DNA of 64,000 nucleotides, from the NCBI RefSeq assembly GCF_002796985.1, contig NZ_PEKX01000012.1:1-64000 (forward strand), read 5' to 3'. The position numbers were made by a program, and so were the translations under genes. This stretch comes from Pseudomonas sp. (GTDB lineage Bacteria > Pseudomonadota > Gammaproteobacteria > Pseudomonadales > Pseudomonadaceae). The notes under the pieces were generated by a model. That model saw only the letters and a program-made list of their open reading frames with translations, ran no database searches and had not been told where the DNA came from. Below, in pieces: positions 1 through 10,021 of this stretch. How positions within the stretch are numbered: position 1 is the first letter of the stretch; each line of letters opens with the position of its first letter.

Positions 1-1488
1 GGCCATGGCGGCGCTGTTGGCGACGTCGTGGGCGGTGGCGCTCATTTCCTGGGAAGCGGTGGCCACCTGGTCGACTTCGCGGAACTGCTGTTGCATGCCG
101 GCGCTGGTCTGGCTGGCGATTTCCGAGGACTGGTCGGCGGTGGCGCGGGCGTCCTGCACCGAGGATTTCACGTCGCGGATGATCGGCTGCAGCTTGTCGA
201 GGAAACGGTTGAACCAGCCGGCCAGTTCACCCAGTTCGTCCTTGCCGGAATACTCCAGGCGCTTGGTCAGGTCGCCCTCGCCGCTGGCGATGTTGCGCAG
301 CATGGCGGCGACGTTGAGGATCGGCCGGGTCACGCCACGGGCGGTGAGCCATACCAGCAGCAGGCCGACGATGGCGGCGGCGAGACCGAACAGGGTCTGC
401 CAGAGAGCGCCCCTGGAATTGCGTTCATCCAGCTGCTTCTGCAGTTGCAGCGCCGGCGCCAGCAGCACGTCCTGTGGCACGTCTAGCACCACGGCCCAGG
501 GCTTGGTGGCCTCCGGGATCGGCAGCAGCGGCTCGACCACGCGCAGTTGCCCGCCCTGTTCCAGCACCTGCGGGCGGCCGCCTGCTTGCAGGGCGAGCAA
601 TTCCGCGGCCTGGTCGGGGATGGCCTTGGCCAGCGGCTGGCCGAGCAGCGCTTCGTCGCTGCTGTAGCCGGCGAGCAGGCCCGCCGGGCTGACGATACTG
701 ACACTGCCGGCGCCGTCATACAGCTGGCGGTCGCCGTCGACGGTGAGTTGCTGCAGGCGGCTGAGGCTGATGTCGATGCCGATCACGGCGATGACCTTGC
801 CCTGGTCGATCAGCGGGAAGGTCACGGTGGTCATCAGCACCTTGCTGCCGGAGGCGCTGTCGAAATACGGGTTGAGCACGCAGGCCTTGCGGGTCTGCAG
901 CGGGCACAGCTGCCAGGTGTTGAACGGGCTGCCGTCGAGCATCACGGAGGTGTCGGCGATCATGTCTTCGGTCACCGCGAGGCCGGTCATCTCGCCGGAG
1001 GCCTTCTGTGCCCAGTAGGCGCCGAAGCGGCCCTTCTCGTTGCTGCCGGCGTCGGCCTGGTCGTGGAAGGCGGCGTCCTGGCCGTCCAGCGCATCAGGTT
1101 CGAAGACCACGTAGAGGCTGAGCAGGTTGGGGTTGCCCTTCAGGCCGTCGCGCACCAGCAGGTTGAGGTCCTTGCGCACGCCGCTGGCGTCCGCGCCGTG
1201 CTTGATCGACTGCTCGCGCAGTTGCGCGACCTGGCGGGAGAACTGGTTGCCGAAGTGGTAAACGTCGGTGAAGAAGCGCTGGATGATCTCTGCCTGCTGC
1301 TCGCTGCGCGCCTGCATCCGCGACTTGGCCGCGTCCTTGAGCATGTCGGCGTTGGCCGTATTGATCAGTTGCGCGTCGTGGTTCATCCGCGACAACGAGA
1401 GGCCGACCAGCAGGCTGACAATGCAGAGCAGGCAAAGCCCGGTCAGCAGCGTGATCTTCCACTGGATCGAGAGGCGGGACAGGGGCAT
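1..1488 (-). CDS. Methyl-accepting chemotaxis protein (3' end outside the window)
   Basis: Inner-membrane chemoreceptor that would sense a ligand in the periplasm and signal to CheA. The 496 visible residues show TM1 at about 11-33, a large periplasmic region of about 325 residues (35-360) of the size and pattern of a double-Cache (dCache) ligand-binding domain, TM2 at about 363-383, a HAMP domain (about 384-438, with DELGELAGWFNRFLDKLQ), and the beginning of the cytoplasmic signalling helices (TSAGMQQQFREVDQVATASQEMSATA). The signalling hairpin is cut off by the window edge. The ATG at 1488 gives a typical MCP N-terminus (basic residues, then TM1). The arrangement is that of Pseudomonas dCache receptors such as the PctA and TlpQ groups. 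The ligand cannot be told from the sequence. Confidence 0.92.
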   Translation of the reverse strand, partial: MPLSRLSIQWKITLLTGLCLLCIVSLLVGLSLSRMNHDAQLINTANADMLKDAAKSRMQARSEQQAEIIQRFFTDVYHFGNQFSRQVAQLREQSIKHGADASGVRKDLNLLVRDGLKGNPNLLSLYVVFEPDALDGQDAAFHDQADAGSNEKGRFGAYWAQKASGEMTGLAVTEDMIADTSVMLDGSPFNTWQLCPLQTRKACVLNPYFDSASGSKVLMTTVTFPLIDQGKVIAVIGIDISLSRLQQLTVDGDRQLYDGAGSVSIVSPAGLLAGYSSDEALLGQPLAKAIPDQAAELLALQAGGRPQVLEQGGQLRVVEPLLPIPEATKPWAVVLDVPQDVLLAPALQLQKQLDERNSRGALWQTLFGLAAAIVGLLLVWLTARGVTRPILNVAAMLRNIASGEGDLTKRLEYSGKDELGELAGWFNRFLDKLQPIIRDVKSSVQDARATADQSSEIASQTSAGMQQQFREVDQVATASQEMSATAHDVANSAAMA

Positions 1489-1569
1489 GGCGGGCGTCCT
1501 TGGGCAACAAGCAATTCTTTGAGGTTTTATCGGCCTGTAAGGCGGCCACTTGAGCCGAACCCTTAAATG

Positions 1570-2586
1570 TCAGGGCTCCTGGCGGATCAGCGCGCGGTAC
1601 TGTCCGGGCGTGGATCCGGTCCATTTGCGGAAGGCCTTGTAGAAGGCGCTGGTGTCGGCGAAACCCAGCTCCTCGGCCAGATCGGCGAAGTTGCCGTCGC
1701 CGCTGTCCAGCCGCGCAATGGCGAGGTCGCGGCGCAACTGGTCCTTGAGCGCCTGGTAGGACTGCCCCTCGGCGGCAAGCTTGCGGCGCAGGGTCGAGGG
1801 CGCCATGTAGAAGTGCCCGGCGAGCGCGTCGAGGTCCGGCCAGCGCTCGAACTTCAGGCTGCGCAGGTAGGCCTTGGTGCGCGCGGCGAGGCTCTGCGGG
1901 TCGCGGTAGCGCACCAGGATGTTGGCCGGTGCGCCGCCCAGGAATCGCCGCAGCTCACGCTCGTCGCGGCGCACGGGGAGATCGAGTGCCTCGGCATTGA
2001 ACAGCAGGCGCGACTGGCGGCGGGCGAAGTTGAGGTTCTCGGTGAACATCACCCGGTAGTCGGCGATGAAATCCGGCTGCGGGCAGCGCAGTTCGATGGC
2101 CAGCACCGGAATCCGCCGCCCCACCAGCCAGCAGGCCAGGCCGTGCAGCATCAGCCACAGGGTGAAGTAGCAGAACGCACGCGGCGCCGGGCCCTCGGGT
2201 TCGTCGAGGACGATGGCGGCCAAGCCTTCCTGGCGTGTCAGGCGCGGGGTGAAGTCGTCGAACACCAGCCCCATGAAGCGCAGCGCGGCGTTCAGCGCCG
2301 CTTCCAGGGTCGGTTCGCGAACCGCCGCGGCAGCCATGAAGTTGAAGCTGCCGGACTTCATGCGCCGGGCGTTCATGCCGAAGAACTCGTCGTCCATCTC
2401 CCTGGCCAGGCGCAGCCAGAGCCGCGCGTAGGCCTGGCTGGAAACCCGCGCGTAGGGCTTGCCGAACAGTTCCGGCACGATGCCGGCGGCAGACAATAGC
2501 GGGCCGTCGTCGCGACCGGCGCGACGAAACTCGGCCAGCGCTTCGCTGACCAGGCGGATGGAGATGGTGCCCTTCTCTACGCCCAT
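1570..2586 (-). CDS. AraC-family regulator with Arabinose_bd-type N-terminal domain
   Basis: Transcription regulator of 338 residues. The N-terminal ~200 residues resemble the Arabinose_bd (PF12625) sensor domain of OruR/ArgR-like AraC proteins (for example LLSAAGIVPELFGKPYARVS and LWLRLAREMDDEFFGM). The C-terminal ~100 residues form the double helix-turn-helix, ending with the family signature FADTSAFYKAFRKWTGSTPGQYR. It lies 51 bp downstream of the acyl-CoA synthetase gene on the same strand, so the two may be co-transcribed and it may control fatty or organic acid use. The inducer is unknown. It is a weak alternative candidate for the AraC-type regulator (QhpR) that accompanies qhp genes in other bacteria, but the context does not favour that. 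Confidence 0.85.
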   Translation of the reverse strand: MGVEKGTISIRLVSEALAEFRRAGRDDGPLLSAAGIVPELFGKPYARVSSQAYARLWLRLAREMDDEFFGMNARRMKSGSFNFMAAAAVREPTLEAALNAALRFMGLVFDDFTPRLTRQEGLAAIVLDEPEGPAPRAFCYFTLWLMLHGLACWLVGRRIPVLAIELRCPQPDFIADYRVMFTENLNFARRQSRLLFNAEALDLPVRRDERELRRFLGGAPANILVRYRDPQSLAARTKAYLRSLKFERWPDLDALAGHFYMAPSTLRRKLAAEGQSYQALKDQLRRDLAIARLDSGDGNFADLAEELGFADTSAFYKAFRKWTGSTPGQYRALIRQEP

Positions 2587-2637
2587 GGCGCCCCGACGTT
2601 CCTGGGGCGCGCCAGGGCGCAGGCAGGCAGCGAACGA

Positions 2638-4317
<1,680 letters not shown>

Positions 4318-4451
4318 GGCTTTCCCTTGTTGTGCTTGTTCTGGGATCAACGCTGAACGATCGGTTCGGGTGGCGACGCAGAGCGTCTTCCGCCGAGCTT
4401 GCCTAAAGGCAGCCCGCTGGACTGACTGACCGGTCGCGGGCGGCGAAGCAT

Positions 4452-4476
4452 GTTTACGTTAACGTAAAGGTAAACG
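4452..4476. promoter_or_regulatory. LiuR operator upstream of the acyl-CoA synthetase gene
   Basis: Contains the perfect palindrome TTTACGTTAACGTAAA (4453-4468) followed by GGTAAACG. The whole 25-bp stretch is identical to 53826-53850 in front of liuR. The palindrome matches the published LiuR motif of proteobacteria as I remember it. Confidence 0.85.
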
Positions 4477-4703
4477 CAACCCCGACCATTGGCAACGCGA
4501 CGGGCCGGGCGCCTCCGCTCATTTCAGGATAGCCACTCACAAAGCGTGCCATCCGGCCTGAACGCCATATGCGGCGCGGCTTTGAGAAGGTTTCGGCGAG
4601 TACGCGGCTAGCGTCTCCGGTTGCATTTCGCAACAGCTCGGGCAAGCTGCCGCGTCCTGATTGCCAGCGCGGGCGGCGGCCGGGCCGGGACGGCCGCCGG
4701 AAC

Positions 4704-4728
4704 GTCTCAGCCGGTCGCAATCTGAGAC
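4704..4728. promoter_or_regulatory. Inverted repeat GTCTCAG-N11-CTGAGAC between divergent genes
   Basis: Perfect 7-bp arms separated by 11 bp in the 512-bp gap between the acyl-CoA synthetase gene and pbpG. It looks like a dimeric regulator site. The TGAGAC half-site also occurs near the qhp genes and the 62.8-kb region, but no -24/-12 promoter next to this copy is convincing. Apart from this and the LiuR box I see nothing else in the gap. Confidence 0.35.
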
Positions 4729-4829
4729 ACCCCGCACTACGTGCGCTCCGGCGGACCTTGCATTAGAATTCGCCGAATATGCCTACATGGATGTAGACAC
4801 ATTCCCACTCATGCTTGCGAATCCCATCC

Positions 4830-5762
4830 ATGACTAGTCGTCGTTCGATACTGAGCCTGCTGTTTGCCTGTGCCGCTGTTGTCTGTTCATCGAACACCTT
4901 CGCCGCCTCCCCCGCCAAGGCGGCGTCCCCCAAAGAGCTGGTGCTCGCCTCCGGCAGCGCGCTGGTGGTCGACCTGCAGACCGGCAAGACCCTTTACTCC
5001 AGCAACCCCAACCTGGTGGTGCCCATCGCCTCGGTGACCAAGCTGATGACCGCCATGGTCACCCTGGACGCCAAGTTGCCGATGAATGAGCTGATCCCCG
5101 TGGACATCTCCGAGACCGCCGAGATGAAGGGCGTGTTCTCCCGCGTGCACCTGGGCAGCATGATCAGCCGCGAGAACATGCTGCTGCTGGCGCTGATGTC
5201 CTCGGAAAACCGCGCCGCCGCGAGCCTTGCGCATAACTACCCGGGCGGCTCGAAGGCCTTCGTCGCCGCGATGAACGCCAAGGCGAAATCCCTGGGGATG
5301 AGCAGCACCCACTACGTCGAGCCCACCGGCCTGTCGATCCACAACGTCTCCGATGCCAACGACCTGATCCGCCTGGCCAAGGCCGCCTACACCTACCCGC
5401 AGATCCGCCAACTGAGCACCACGGCAACCAGCGATGCGCGCTTCAGCAAGCCCAGCTACTCGCTGAGCTTCTTCAACACCAACCCGCTGGTGCGCAGCGG
5501 CAAATGGGACATCCGCCTGACCAAGACCGGCTTCACCAACGACGCCGGCCACTGCCTGGTGATGGTCACCATGATGGACGGCCGCCCAGTCGCCCTGGCG
5601 CTGCTCGATGCCTTCGGCAAGCGCACCCACGTAGCCGACGCCGCGCGCATCCGCCGCTGGGTGGAAACCGGCGTCGCCTCGCCGGTGCCCGCTGTCGCCC
5701 TGCAGTACAAGGCCCAGCGCAGCCAGGCGCGCGCGACCCGTATCACGGCCACCGCCGAGTAA
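4830..5762 (+). CDS. pbpG: D-alanyl-D-alanine endopeptidase PBP7
   Basis: Periplasmic low-molecular-weight penicillin-binding protein (S11 peptidase) of 310 residues that cleaves DD-crosslinks in peptidoglycan. An N-terminal signal peptide (SILSLLFACAAVVCSSNTFA) is followed by the three active-site boxes SVTKLMTA (SxxK), SSENRAA (SxN) and KTGFTN (KTG). Length matches PbpG. The frame extends upstream to a TTG at 4815, but the ATG at 4830 leaves a normal signal peptide and is preferred. The gene stands alone, divergent from the acyl-CoA synthetase. Confidence 0.93.
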   Translation: MTSRRSILSLLFACAAVVCSSNTFAASPAKAASPKELVLASGSALVVDLQTGKTLYSSNPNLVVPIASVTKLMTAMVTLDAKLPMNELIPVDISETAEMKGVFSRVHLGSMISRENMLLLALMSSENRAAASLAHNYPGGSKAFVAAMNAKAKSLGMSSTHYVEPTGLSIHNVSDANDLIRLAKAAYTYPQIRQLSTTATSDARFSKPSYSLSFFNTNPLVRSGKWDIRLTKTGFTNDAGHCLVMVTMMDGRPVALALLDAFGKRTHVADAARIRRWVETGVASPVPAVALQYKAQRSQARATRITATAE

Positions 5763-5882
5763 GCTCTCCCCGTGCTGGCGGAGCCCGCTCCGCCAGCCGC
5801 CCTCTCCTGCTGCCCCTCTTCTCCCCTTCTTGCCCTGTCGCTTCAGCCCTGCTGGATGGCACTTTCGCCACTTATATGCTTA

Positions 5883-5907
5883 TCGTCATTCAATGTTAGT
5901 ATGACGA
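5883..5907. promoter_or_regulatory. Inverted repeat TCGTCAT-N11-ATGACGA before the thioesterase gene
   Basis: Seven-base perfect arms centred about 42 bp upstream of the thioesterase ATG, in a locally AT-rich stretch that probably holds the promoter. The likely role is an operator, perhaps for the TetR-family protein encoded 2 kb downstream. The link is inference. Confidence 0.4.
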
Positions 5908-5936
5908 CCGTAATATTTGATTGCCGGAGCCTTGCG

Positions 5937-6476
5937 ATGACCGACCTGACACTCACCCGTGAACAGAAGATTGCCGCCTGGGAAGCGGCGGCCGCGCAAA
6001 TGCGCCAGCGCCTGGCCGAGCCCGGCGTGGTTTCGCTGCAGGAGTTGCGCGGCAAGACGCCCCAGGAGTTCTTCGACGGCATCGGCGCGGGCGAGCTGCC
6101 GGCCCCGCCGATCAATGCGCTGATCGGCTTCGTCCCGCTGGAGTGGAGCCAGGGCCGCTTCATCTTCCAGGGCACTCCGGACATGCGCCACTACAACCCG
6201 CTGGGCACCGTGCACGGCGGCTACGCAGCCACGCTGCTGGACTCGGCCATGGGCTGCGCGGTGCACACGATGCTCGAACCGGGTCTGGGCTACACCACCA
6301 CCGACCTGCGCATCAGCTACATCCGCGCACTGACCCGCGACACCGGGCCGATCCGCGCCGAAGGCACCCTGGTGCACATCGGCCGCTCCACCGCCCTGGC
6401 CGAGGGCCGCCTCTACGACGTGGACGGCCGGCTCTACGCCACCGGCTCCACCACCTGCCTGATCCTCGGGCGCTGA
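5937..6476 (+). CDS. PaaI-family hotdog acyl-CoA thioesterase
   Basis: Protein of 179 residues with a single hotdog fold. The central signature is NPLGTVHGGYAATLLDSAMG, in which the HGG turn and the following acidic residue form the catalytic region of PaaI/YbgC-like thioesterases. It would hydrolyse an acyl- or aryl-CoA in the cytoplasm. The start at 5937 follows GGAG at a good distance; an upstream in-frame ATG at 5901 lies inside the palindromic operator and is less likely. The thiolase gene begins 27 bp after its stop, so the two form an operon, perhaps acting on the same acyl-CoA pool. The substrate is unknown. Confidence 0.85.
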   Translation: MTDLTLTREQKIAAWEAAAAQMRQRLAEPGVVSLQELRGKTPQEFFDGIGAGELPAPPINALIGFVPLEWSQGRFIFQGTPDMRHYNPLGTVHGGYAATLLDSAMGCAVHTMLEPGLGYTTTDLRISYIRALTRDTGPIRAEGTLVHIGRSTALAEGRLYDVDGRLYATGSTTCLILGR

Positions 6477-6503
6477 TCGCGATACTCATTCTGGAGACCG
6501 ACC

Positions 6504-7637
6504 ATGACTTCCGTCGTCATCGCGGGGTATGCCCGCTCCCCGTTCCACTTCGCCAAGAAAGGCGCGCTGATCGACGTGCGCCCGGACGACCTTGCCGCGC
6601 AGACGGTGAAAGCGCTGGTGCAGCGCAGCGGCCTGGATGCCCGACTGATCGAGGACCTGATCCTGGGCTGCGCCTACCCCGAGGCCGAACAGGGCATGAA
6701 CCTGGCGCGCATCACCGGCTTCCTCGCCGGGCTGCCGGAAACGGTGGCCGGCGCCACGGTAAACCGCTTCTGCGGCTCGTCCATGACCGCCATCCACTTC
6801 GCTGCCGGTCAGATCCAGCTCGGCGCGGGGGATGCCTTCATCTGTGCGGGCGTGGAGTCCATGACCCGCGTGCCCATGGGTGGCTTCAACCTCTCGCCCA
6901 ACCCGCGCCTGCTGGCGGAGTTCCCCCAGGCCTACATGCCCATGGGGCAGACCGCAGAGATAGTCGCCGAACGCTTCGGCATCTCCCGCGCGGACCAGGA
7001 AGCCATGGCCGTTGACTCCCATGCCAAGGCCGCCCGCGCACGCGAGCAGGGCCTGCTGGCGGCGGAGATCGTGCCCATCGATACGCCCAGCGGTGTGGTC
7101 AGCGAAGACGGCTGCATTCGTCCCGGCACTAATCAGGAAGCGCTGGCGCAACTCAAGCCGGCCTTCGATGGCAGCGTTACCGCCGGCACCGCCTCGCCGC
7201 TCACCGATGGCGCGGCGGCCGTGCTGGTGTGCAGTGAAGACTTCGCCCGAGCCCATGGCCTGGACATCCTCGCGCGGGTGAAGGCCGTCGCCGTGGTCGG
7301 CTGCCCGCCGGAAATCATGGGCATGGGCCCGCTCTACGCGACCCGCAAGCTGCTCGACCGCGCAGGCTTACGCATGGCTGACATCGATCTGGTAGAGATC
7401 AACGAGGCCTTCTCCAGCCAGGCACTGGCCTGCCTGCGTGGGCTGGAGCTGGATGGCGACCGGGTCAACCTGCACGGCGGCGCCCTGGCCATCGGCCACC
7501 CGCTGGGCGCCACCGGCGCGCGCATAACCGGCAAGGCGGCGGCGCTGCTGAAGGAAACAGGCGGACGCTATGCCATCGCCACCCAGTGCATAGGCGGCGG
7601 ACAAGGTGTGGCGACGCTGCTGGAAGCCGTTCGCTGA
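6504..7637 (+). CDS. Thiolase (acetyl-CoA acyltransferase)
   Basis: Enzyme of 377 residues that cleaves 3-ketoacyl-CoA to acetyl-CoA and a shortened acyl-CoA, or condenses two acetyl-CoA. The thiolase landmarks are all present: the nucleophilic Cys in VNRFCGSSMTAIH, the NEAF motif (VEINEAFSSQAL), the His in GGALAIGHPLGATGARI, and the C-terminal catalytic Cys in CIGGGQGVATLLE. It is preceded by TCTGGAGACCGACC, a good ribosome site. It forms an operon with the upstream thioesterase. Family membership is certain, but whether it is degradative (FadA/FadI-like) or AtoB-like cannot be decided. Confidence 0.92.
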   Translation: MTSVVIAGYARSPFHFAKKGALIDVRPDDLAAQTVKALVQRSGLDARLIEDLILGCAYPEAEQGMNLARITGFLAGLPETVAGATVNRFCGSSMTAIHFAAGQIQLGAGDAFICAGVESMTRVPMGGFNLSPNPRLLAEFPQAYMPMGQTAEIVAERFGISRADQEAMAVDSHAKAARAREQGLLAAEIVPIDTPSGVVSEDGCIRPGTNQEALAQLKPAFDGSVTAGTASPLTDGAAAVLVCSEDFARAHGLDILARVKAVAVVGCPPEIMGMGPLYATRKLLDRAGLRMADIDLVEINEAFSSQALACLRGLELDGDRVNLHGGALAIGHPLGATGARITGKAAALLKETGGRYAIATQCIGGGQGVATLLEAVR

Positions 7638-7676
7638 TTGTCACACCCGTAGGGCGATTCCGGCGCGCATCCAACT

Positions 7677-7747
7677 TGTAGGAGCGAGCTTGCTCGCGAA
7701 CCCAGGCTCCGCAGCGGGGTTCGTTCGCGAGCAAGCTCGCTCCTACA
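7677..7747. repeat. REP pair (inverted)
   Basis: Two facing copies of the Pseudomonas REP core GGAGCGAGCTTGCTCGCG, ending in TGTAGG/CCTACA, able to form a long hairpin just after the thiolase gene. Confidence 0.9.
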
Positions 7748-7773
7748 GGTAATGCCCACGGCCTGGGCGAACA

Positions 7774-7838
7774 CATCGCGGACGAAATCCGCTCCTACGC
7801 GGTCGGGTTGATCGTAGGAGCGGACTCCGTCCGCGATC
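7774..7838. repeat. Second-type REP pair (ATCGCGGAC / GTCCGCGAT)
   Basis: Facing copies of a different intergenic element with core GTAGGAGCGGACTCCGTCCG. A related pair occurs at 27382-27452. Confidence 0.8.
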
Positions 7839-7936
7839 GTTTTTCAGCGCATGCCATGTCTGCCCTGAATCACCTCCCCGCGCTCGCCCTGCGTTAGAAT
7901 GACATCCAGCATTCCATGAACCGCAGGAGACCGGTC

Positions 7937-8503
7937 ATGCGTTATTCCGAAGACCACAAGGCCCAGACCCGCGAACGCATCATCAACGAGGCGGCGCAGC
8001 GCTTCCGCAGCGAAGGCGTGGACGCCACCGGCCTGCAGACGCTGATGAAGGCGCTGGGCCTGACCCACGGCGGCTTCTACGCGCACTTCAAGTCCAAGGA
8101 CGAACTGGTGGAGATCGCCCTGCAGCAGGCCGCCGAGCAACTGCGCCCGATCGTCGACCAGCAGTTCGAGAAGGCTGACCCGCTGCCCGGCTTCATCGAC
8201 CAGTACCTCTCCCCCGGCCACCGCAACACGCCCGGCAAGGGCTGCCCGCTGCCGACCATCTCGGCGGAACTGGGCGCGCGCGGCCATGCCAGCGCCACCA
8301 CCGACGCCATCGTCCAGGCGCGCATCGATGCCATCGAGCAGGCACTGCCGGCCGAACATGCCGAGGATGAAAGCGTCGCCCTGCTCGCCACCCTGATCGG
8401 CGCACTGGTGCTGTCGCGCAGCGTGGCCGACCCGGAGATGTCCGACCGCATCCTGGAAAGTACTCGCCGGCACCTGAAGCGCGAGATCGGCGCAGCGGAG
8501 TGA
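7937..8503 (+). CDS. TetR/AcrR-family regulator
   Basis: Repressor-type protein of 188 residues. The N-terminal helix-turn-helix is typical (TRERIINEAAQRFRSEG, then LMKALGLTHGGFYAHFKSKDELV), and the ligand-binding C-terminal half resembles the TetR_C group that contains YxaF/LmrA-like repressors (GKGCPLPTISAELGARG). The ATG at 7937 is preceded by AGGAGA at 6 bp, better than the in-frame ATG at 7916. It may control the convergent SDR gene or the upstream thioesterase/thiolase operon. Both of those have palindromes in their promoters. The effector is unknown. Confidence 0.88.
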   Translation: MRYSEDHKAQTRERIINEAAQRFRSEGVDATGLQTLMKALGLTHGGFYAHFKSKDELVEIALQQAAEQLRPIVDQQFEKADPLPGFIDQYLSPGHRNTPGKGCPLPTISAELGARGHASATTDAIVQARIDAIEQALPAEHAEDESVALLATLIGALVLSRSVADPEMSDRILESTRRHLKREIGAAE

Positions 8504-8716
8504 ATCTCCCACAGCAGGCGCATATGGCGCTTTCGTAGGGTGCATAACGCGCTAGCCTTATCCGCCGTTCAAGGGCCGGCGGATACCCTGTTCCAGATTA
8601 TTCGCTCTACGCTCCTGCGTATTCCCTTCACCCCAGCCCTGGCTGCGCGCCCCGCTCCTGAGGGAGAGGGGCCGCCCGTGCCGGCTGACGCTATGGATTC
8701 ACTTCACACCGAATGT

Positions 8717-8750
8717 CCCCTCTCCCCCTGGGAGAGGGTTAGGGTGAGGG
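8717..8750. repeat. CCCTCTCCC/GGGAGAGGG intergenic repeat
   Basis: Copy of a recurrent intergenic element (CCCTCTCCC...GGGAGAGGGTTAGGGTGAGGG), also seen near 40.1, 49.2-49.3 and 57.2 kb. The rest of 8504-8818 holds no gene that I can support. Confidence 0.7.
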
Positions 8751-8818
8751 CCAATCCGAGCGCTGATGCTCACCCCGAACGGCCATGGCCCGCTCCCCCG
8801 AAAGCCACGCATAAAAAA

Positions 8819-8839
8819 GCCCCGGCGCAAGGCCGGGGC
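8819..8839 (-). terminator. Rho-independent terminator of the SDR gene
   Basis: Hairpin GCCCCGGC-GCAAG-GCCGGGGC, followed on the minus strand by six T, 27 bp beyond the SDR stop codon. Confidence 0.85.
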
Positions 8840-8865
8840 AAGCTTTTCGCCACTCAGTTACCCGG

Positions 8866-9672
8866 TTATGCCACCGCCACGCCATAACGCTGCGCCGGCG
8901 CGCTGCGCGACAGGTTCGGCGCCATCTTCAGCCGCGCGGCGGTGAAGGCTTCGAATTCGCTCGCGTCCGGCAGCGCCGGCAAGGTCACCACTTCCCCCTG
9001 GGCCAGGCCAGCCAGGGCGGCGTCCACCATGTGGTTCACGTCCATCAGCATTTCCGCCGGCAATGTGGAGATGTCGGTGCCGGCGCGGTCCCAGATTTCG
9101 GTACGGGTAGCCCCCGGCAGCACGGCCTGGATACGCAGGCCCAGCGGGGCCAGTTCCTGCTGCATGGATTGAGTCAAATTAAGTACGAAGGCCTTGGTGG
9201 CGCTGTAGCTGCCGTTGAACAACTCAGGCGCCAGCGCCAGCACCGAGGCCACGTTGATGATGGTGCCGCGCCCACGCCCGGCGAAGGCCTTGGCGGCGGC
9301 GCCGGCCAGCCGCGCGGTGGCGATGACGTTCAACTCGATCATGCTTTCCAGGCGGTCCAGGTCGGTTTCCAGCAGGGTGCCGTTGATCGCCACACCGGCA
9401 TTGTTCAGCAGCAGGCTGATGCTGGCGTCTTCGGCGAGACGGGCCTCGATGCGGGCGCGGTCTTCGCGGCGGGTCAGGTCGGCCTTCAGCACGTCCACCG
9501 AGACGCCATACTCCTCGCCCAGGCGCGCCGCCAGGGCCTCCAGGCGTTGCTGGTCGCGGGCCACCAGCAGCAGGTCGTAGCCCTGGGCGGCGAAGCGTTG
9601 GGCGTAGGTAGCGCCGATGCCGGAAGAAGCACCGGTGATCAGTGCGCGGCCCAGTTCGGATTTGGCATTCAT
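8866..9672 (-). CDS. Short-chain dehydrogenase/reductase (classical SDR)
   Basis: NAD(P)-dependent oxidoreductase of 268 residues. The cofactor motif is ITGASSGIGATYA (TGxxxGxG), followed by NNAGVA, the catalytic Ser in IINVASVLALAPE, and YSATK (YxxxK). The start at 9672 (MNAKSEL) follows GGAGAAG; the frame reaches further upstream but without a ribosome site. A large palindrome lies about 100 bp upstream. Substrate unknown. It resembles the many Pseudomonas SDRs paired with TetR regulators, and the TetR gene here is convergent. Confidence 0.9.
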   Translation of the reverse strand: MNAKSELGRALITGASSGIGATYAQRFAAQGYDLLLVARDQQRLEALAARLGEEYGVSVDVLKADLTRREDRARIEARLAEDASISLLLNNAGVAINGTLLETDLDRLESMIELNVIATARLAGAAAKAFAGRGRGTIINVASVLALAPELFNGSYSATKAFVLNLTQSMQQELAPLGLRIQAVLPGATRTEIWDRAGTDISTLPAEMLMDVNHMVDAALAGLAQGEVVTLPALPDASEFEAFTAARLKMAPNLSRSAPAQRYGVAVA

Positions 9673-9770
9673 GATTCTTCTCCAGAGGGGCACGCGCCCC
9701 GCATGCAAGGGTGATCGGAGCCCGAGGGCCATCCGGAAGGTTCGGCGCGAATTGAATTACGGCCGACATC

Positions 9771-9806
9771 TGACGATTAATATTATGCATGTAATATTAA
9801 CTGTCA
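9771..9806. promoter_or_regulatory. Large AT-rich palindrome in the SDR promoter
   Basis: Inner arms TTAATATTA / TAATATTAA (9777-9785 and 9792-9800) are separated by TGCATG. Outer arms TGAC / GTCA bring the symmetric element to 36 bp. It is a likely repressor operator covering the promoter of the SDR gene. The rest of the gap to 10021 shows nothing supportable. Confidence 0.6.
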
Positions 9807-10021
9807 ATCCCCCTCGCCAAAGGGTGACCGGCGGCGGGAGGAACGAAGGAATTCGGAGGATGGTGCAGCGAAACAGGCGGGGTAATGCAAGAGGTGCGAC
9901 GCGTTGCGCCTTTCAGCCCAGCCTGCGCGCGCTCATCGAAAGACCAGAACCGATTCGCCGGCACGCCCAAGGGCTGGCGTGCCACTCCGGAGGCGTCAGC
10001 GAAGCCGACGCCCGGCAGGGT

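Noticed and set aside
1570..2586. The AraC protein as QhpR
   Set aside because: It lies beside the acyl-CoA synthetase and far from qhp genes. The sigma-54 activator overlapping qhpF is a better regulator candidate.
8540..8887. A 115-codon + strand frame downstream of the TetR gene
   Set aside because: It covers an intergenic repeat and the SDR terminator and has no ribosome site.
9797..9985. A 62-codon minus-strand frame before the SDR gene
   Set aside because: No ribosome site, no known motif, and it abuts the operator region.
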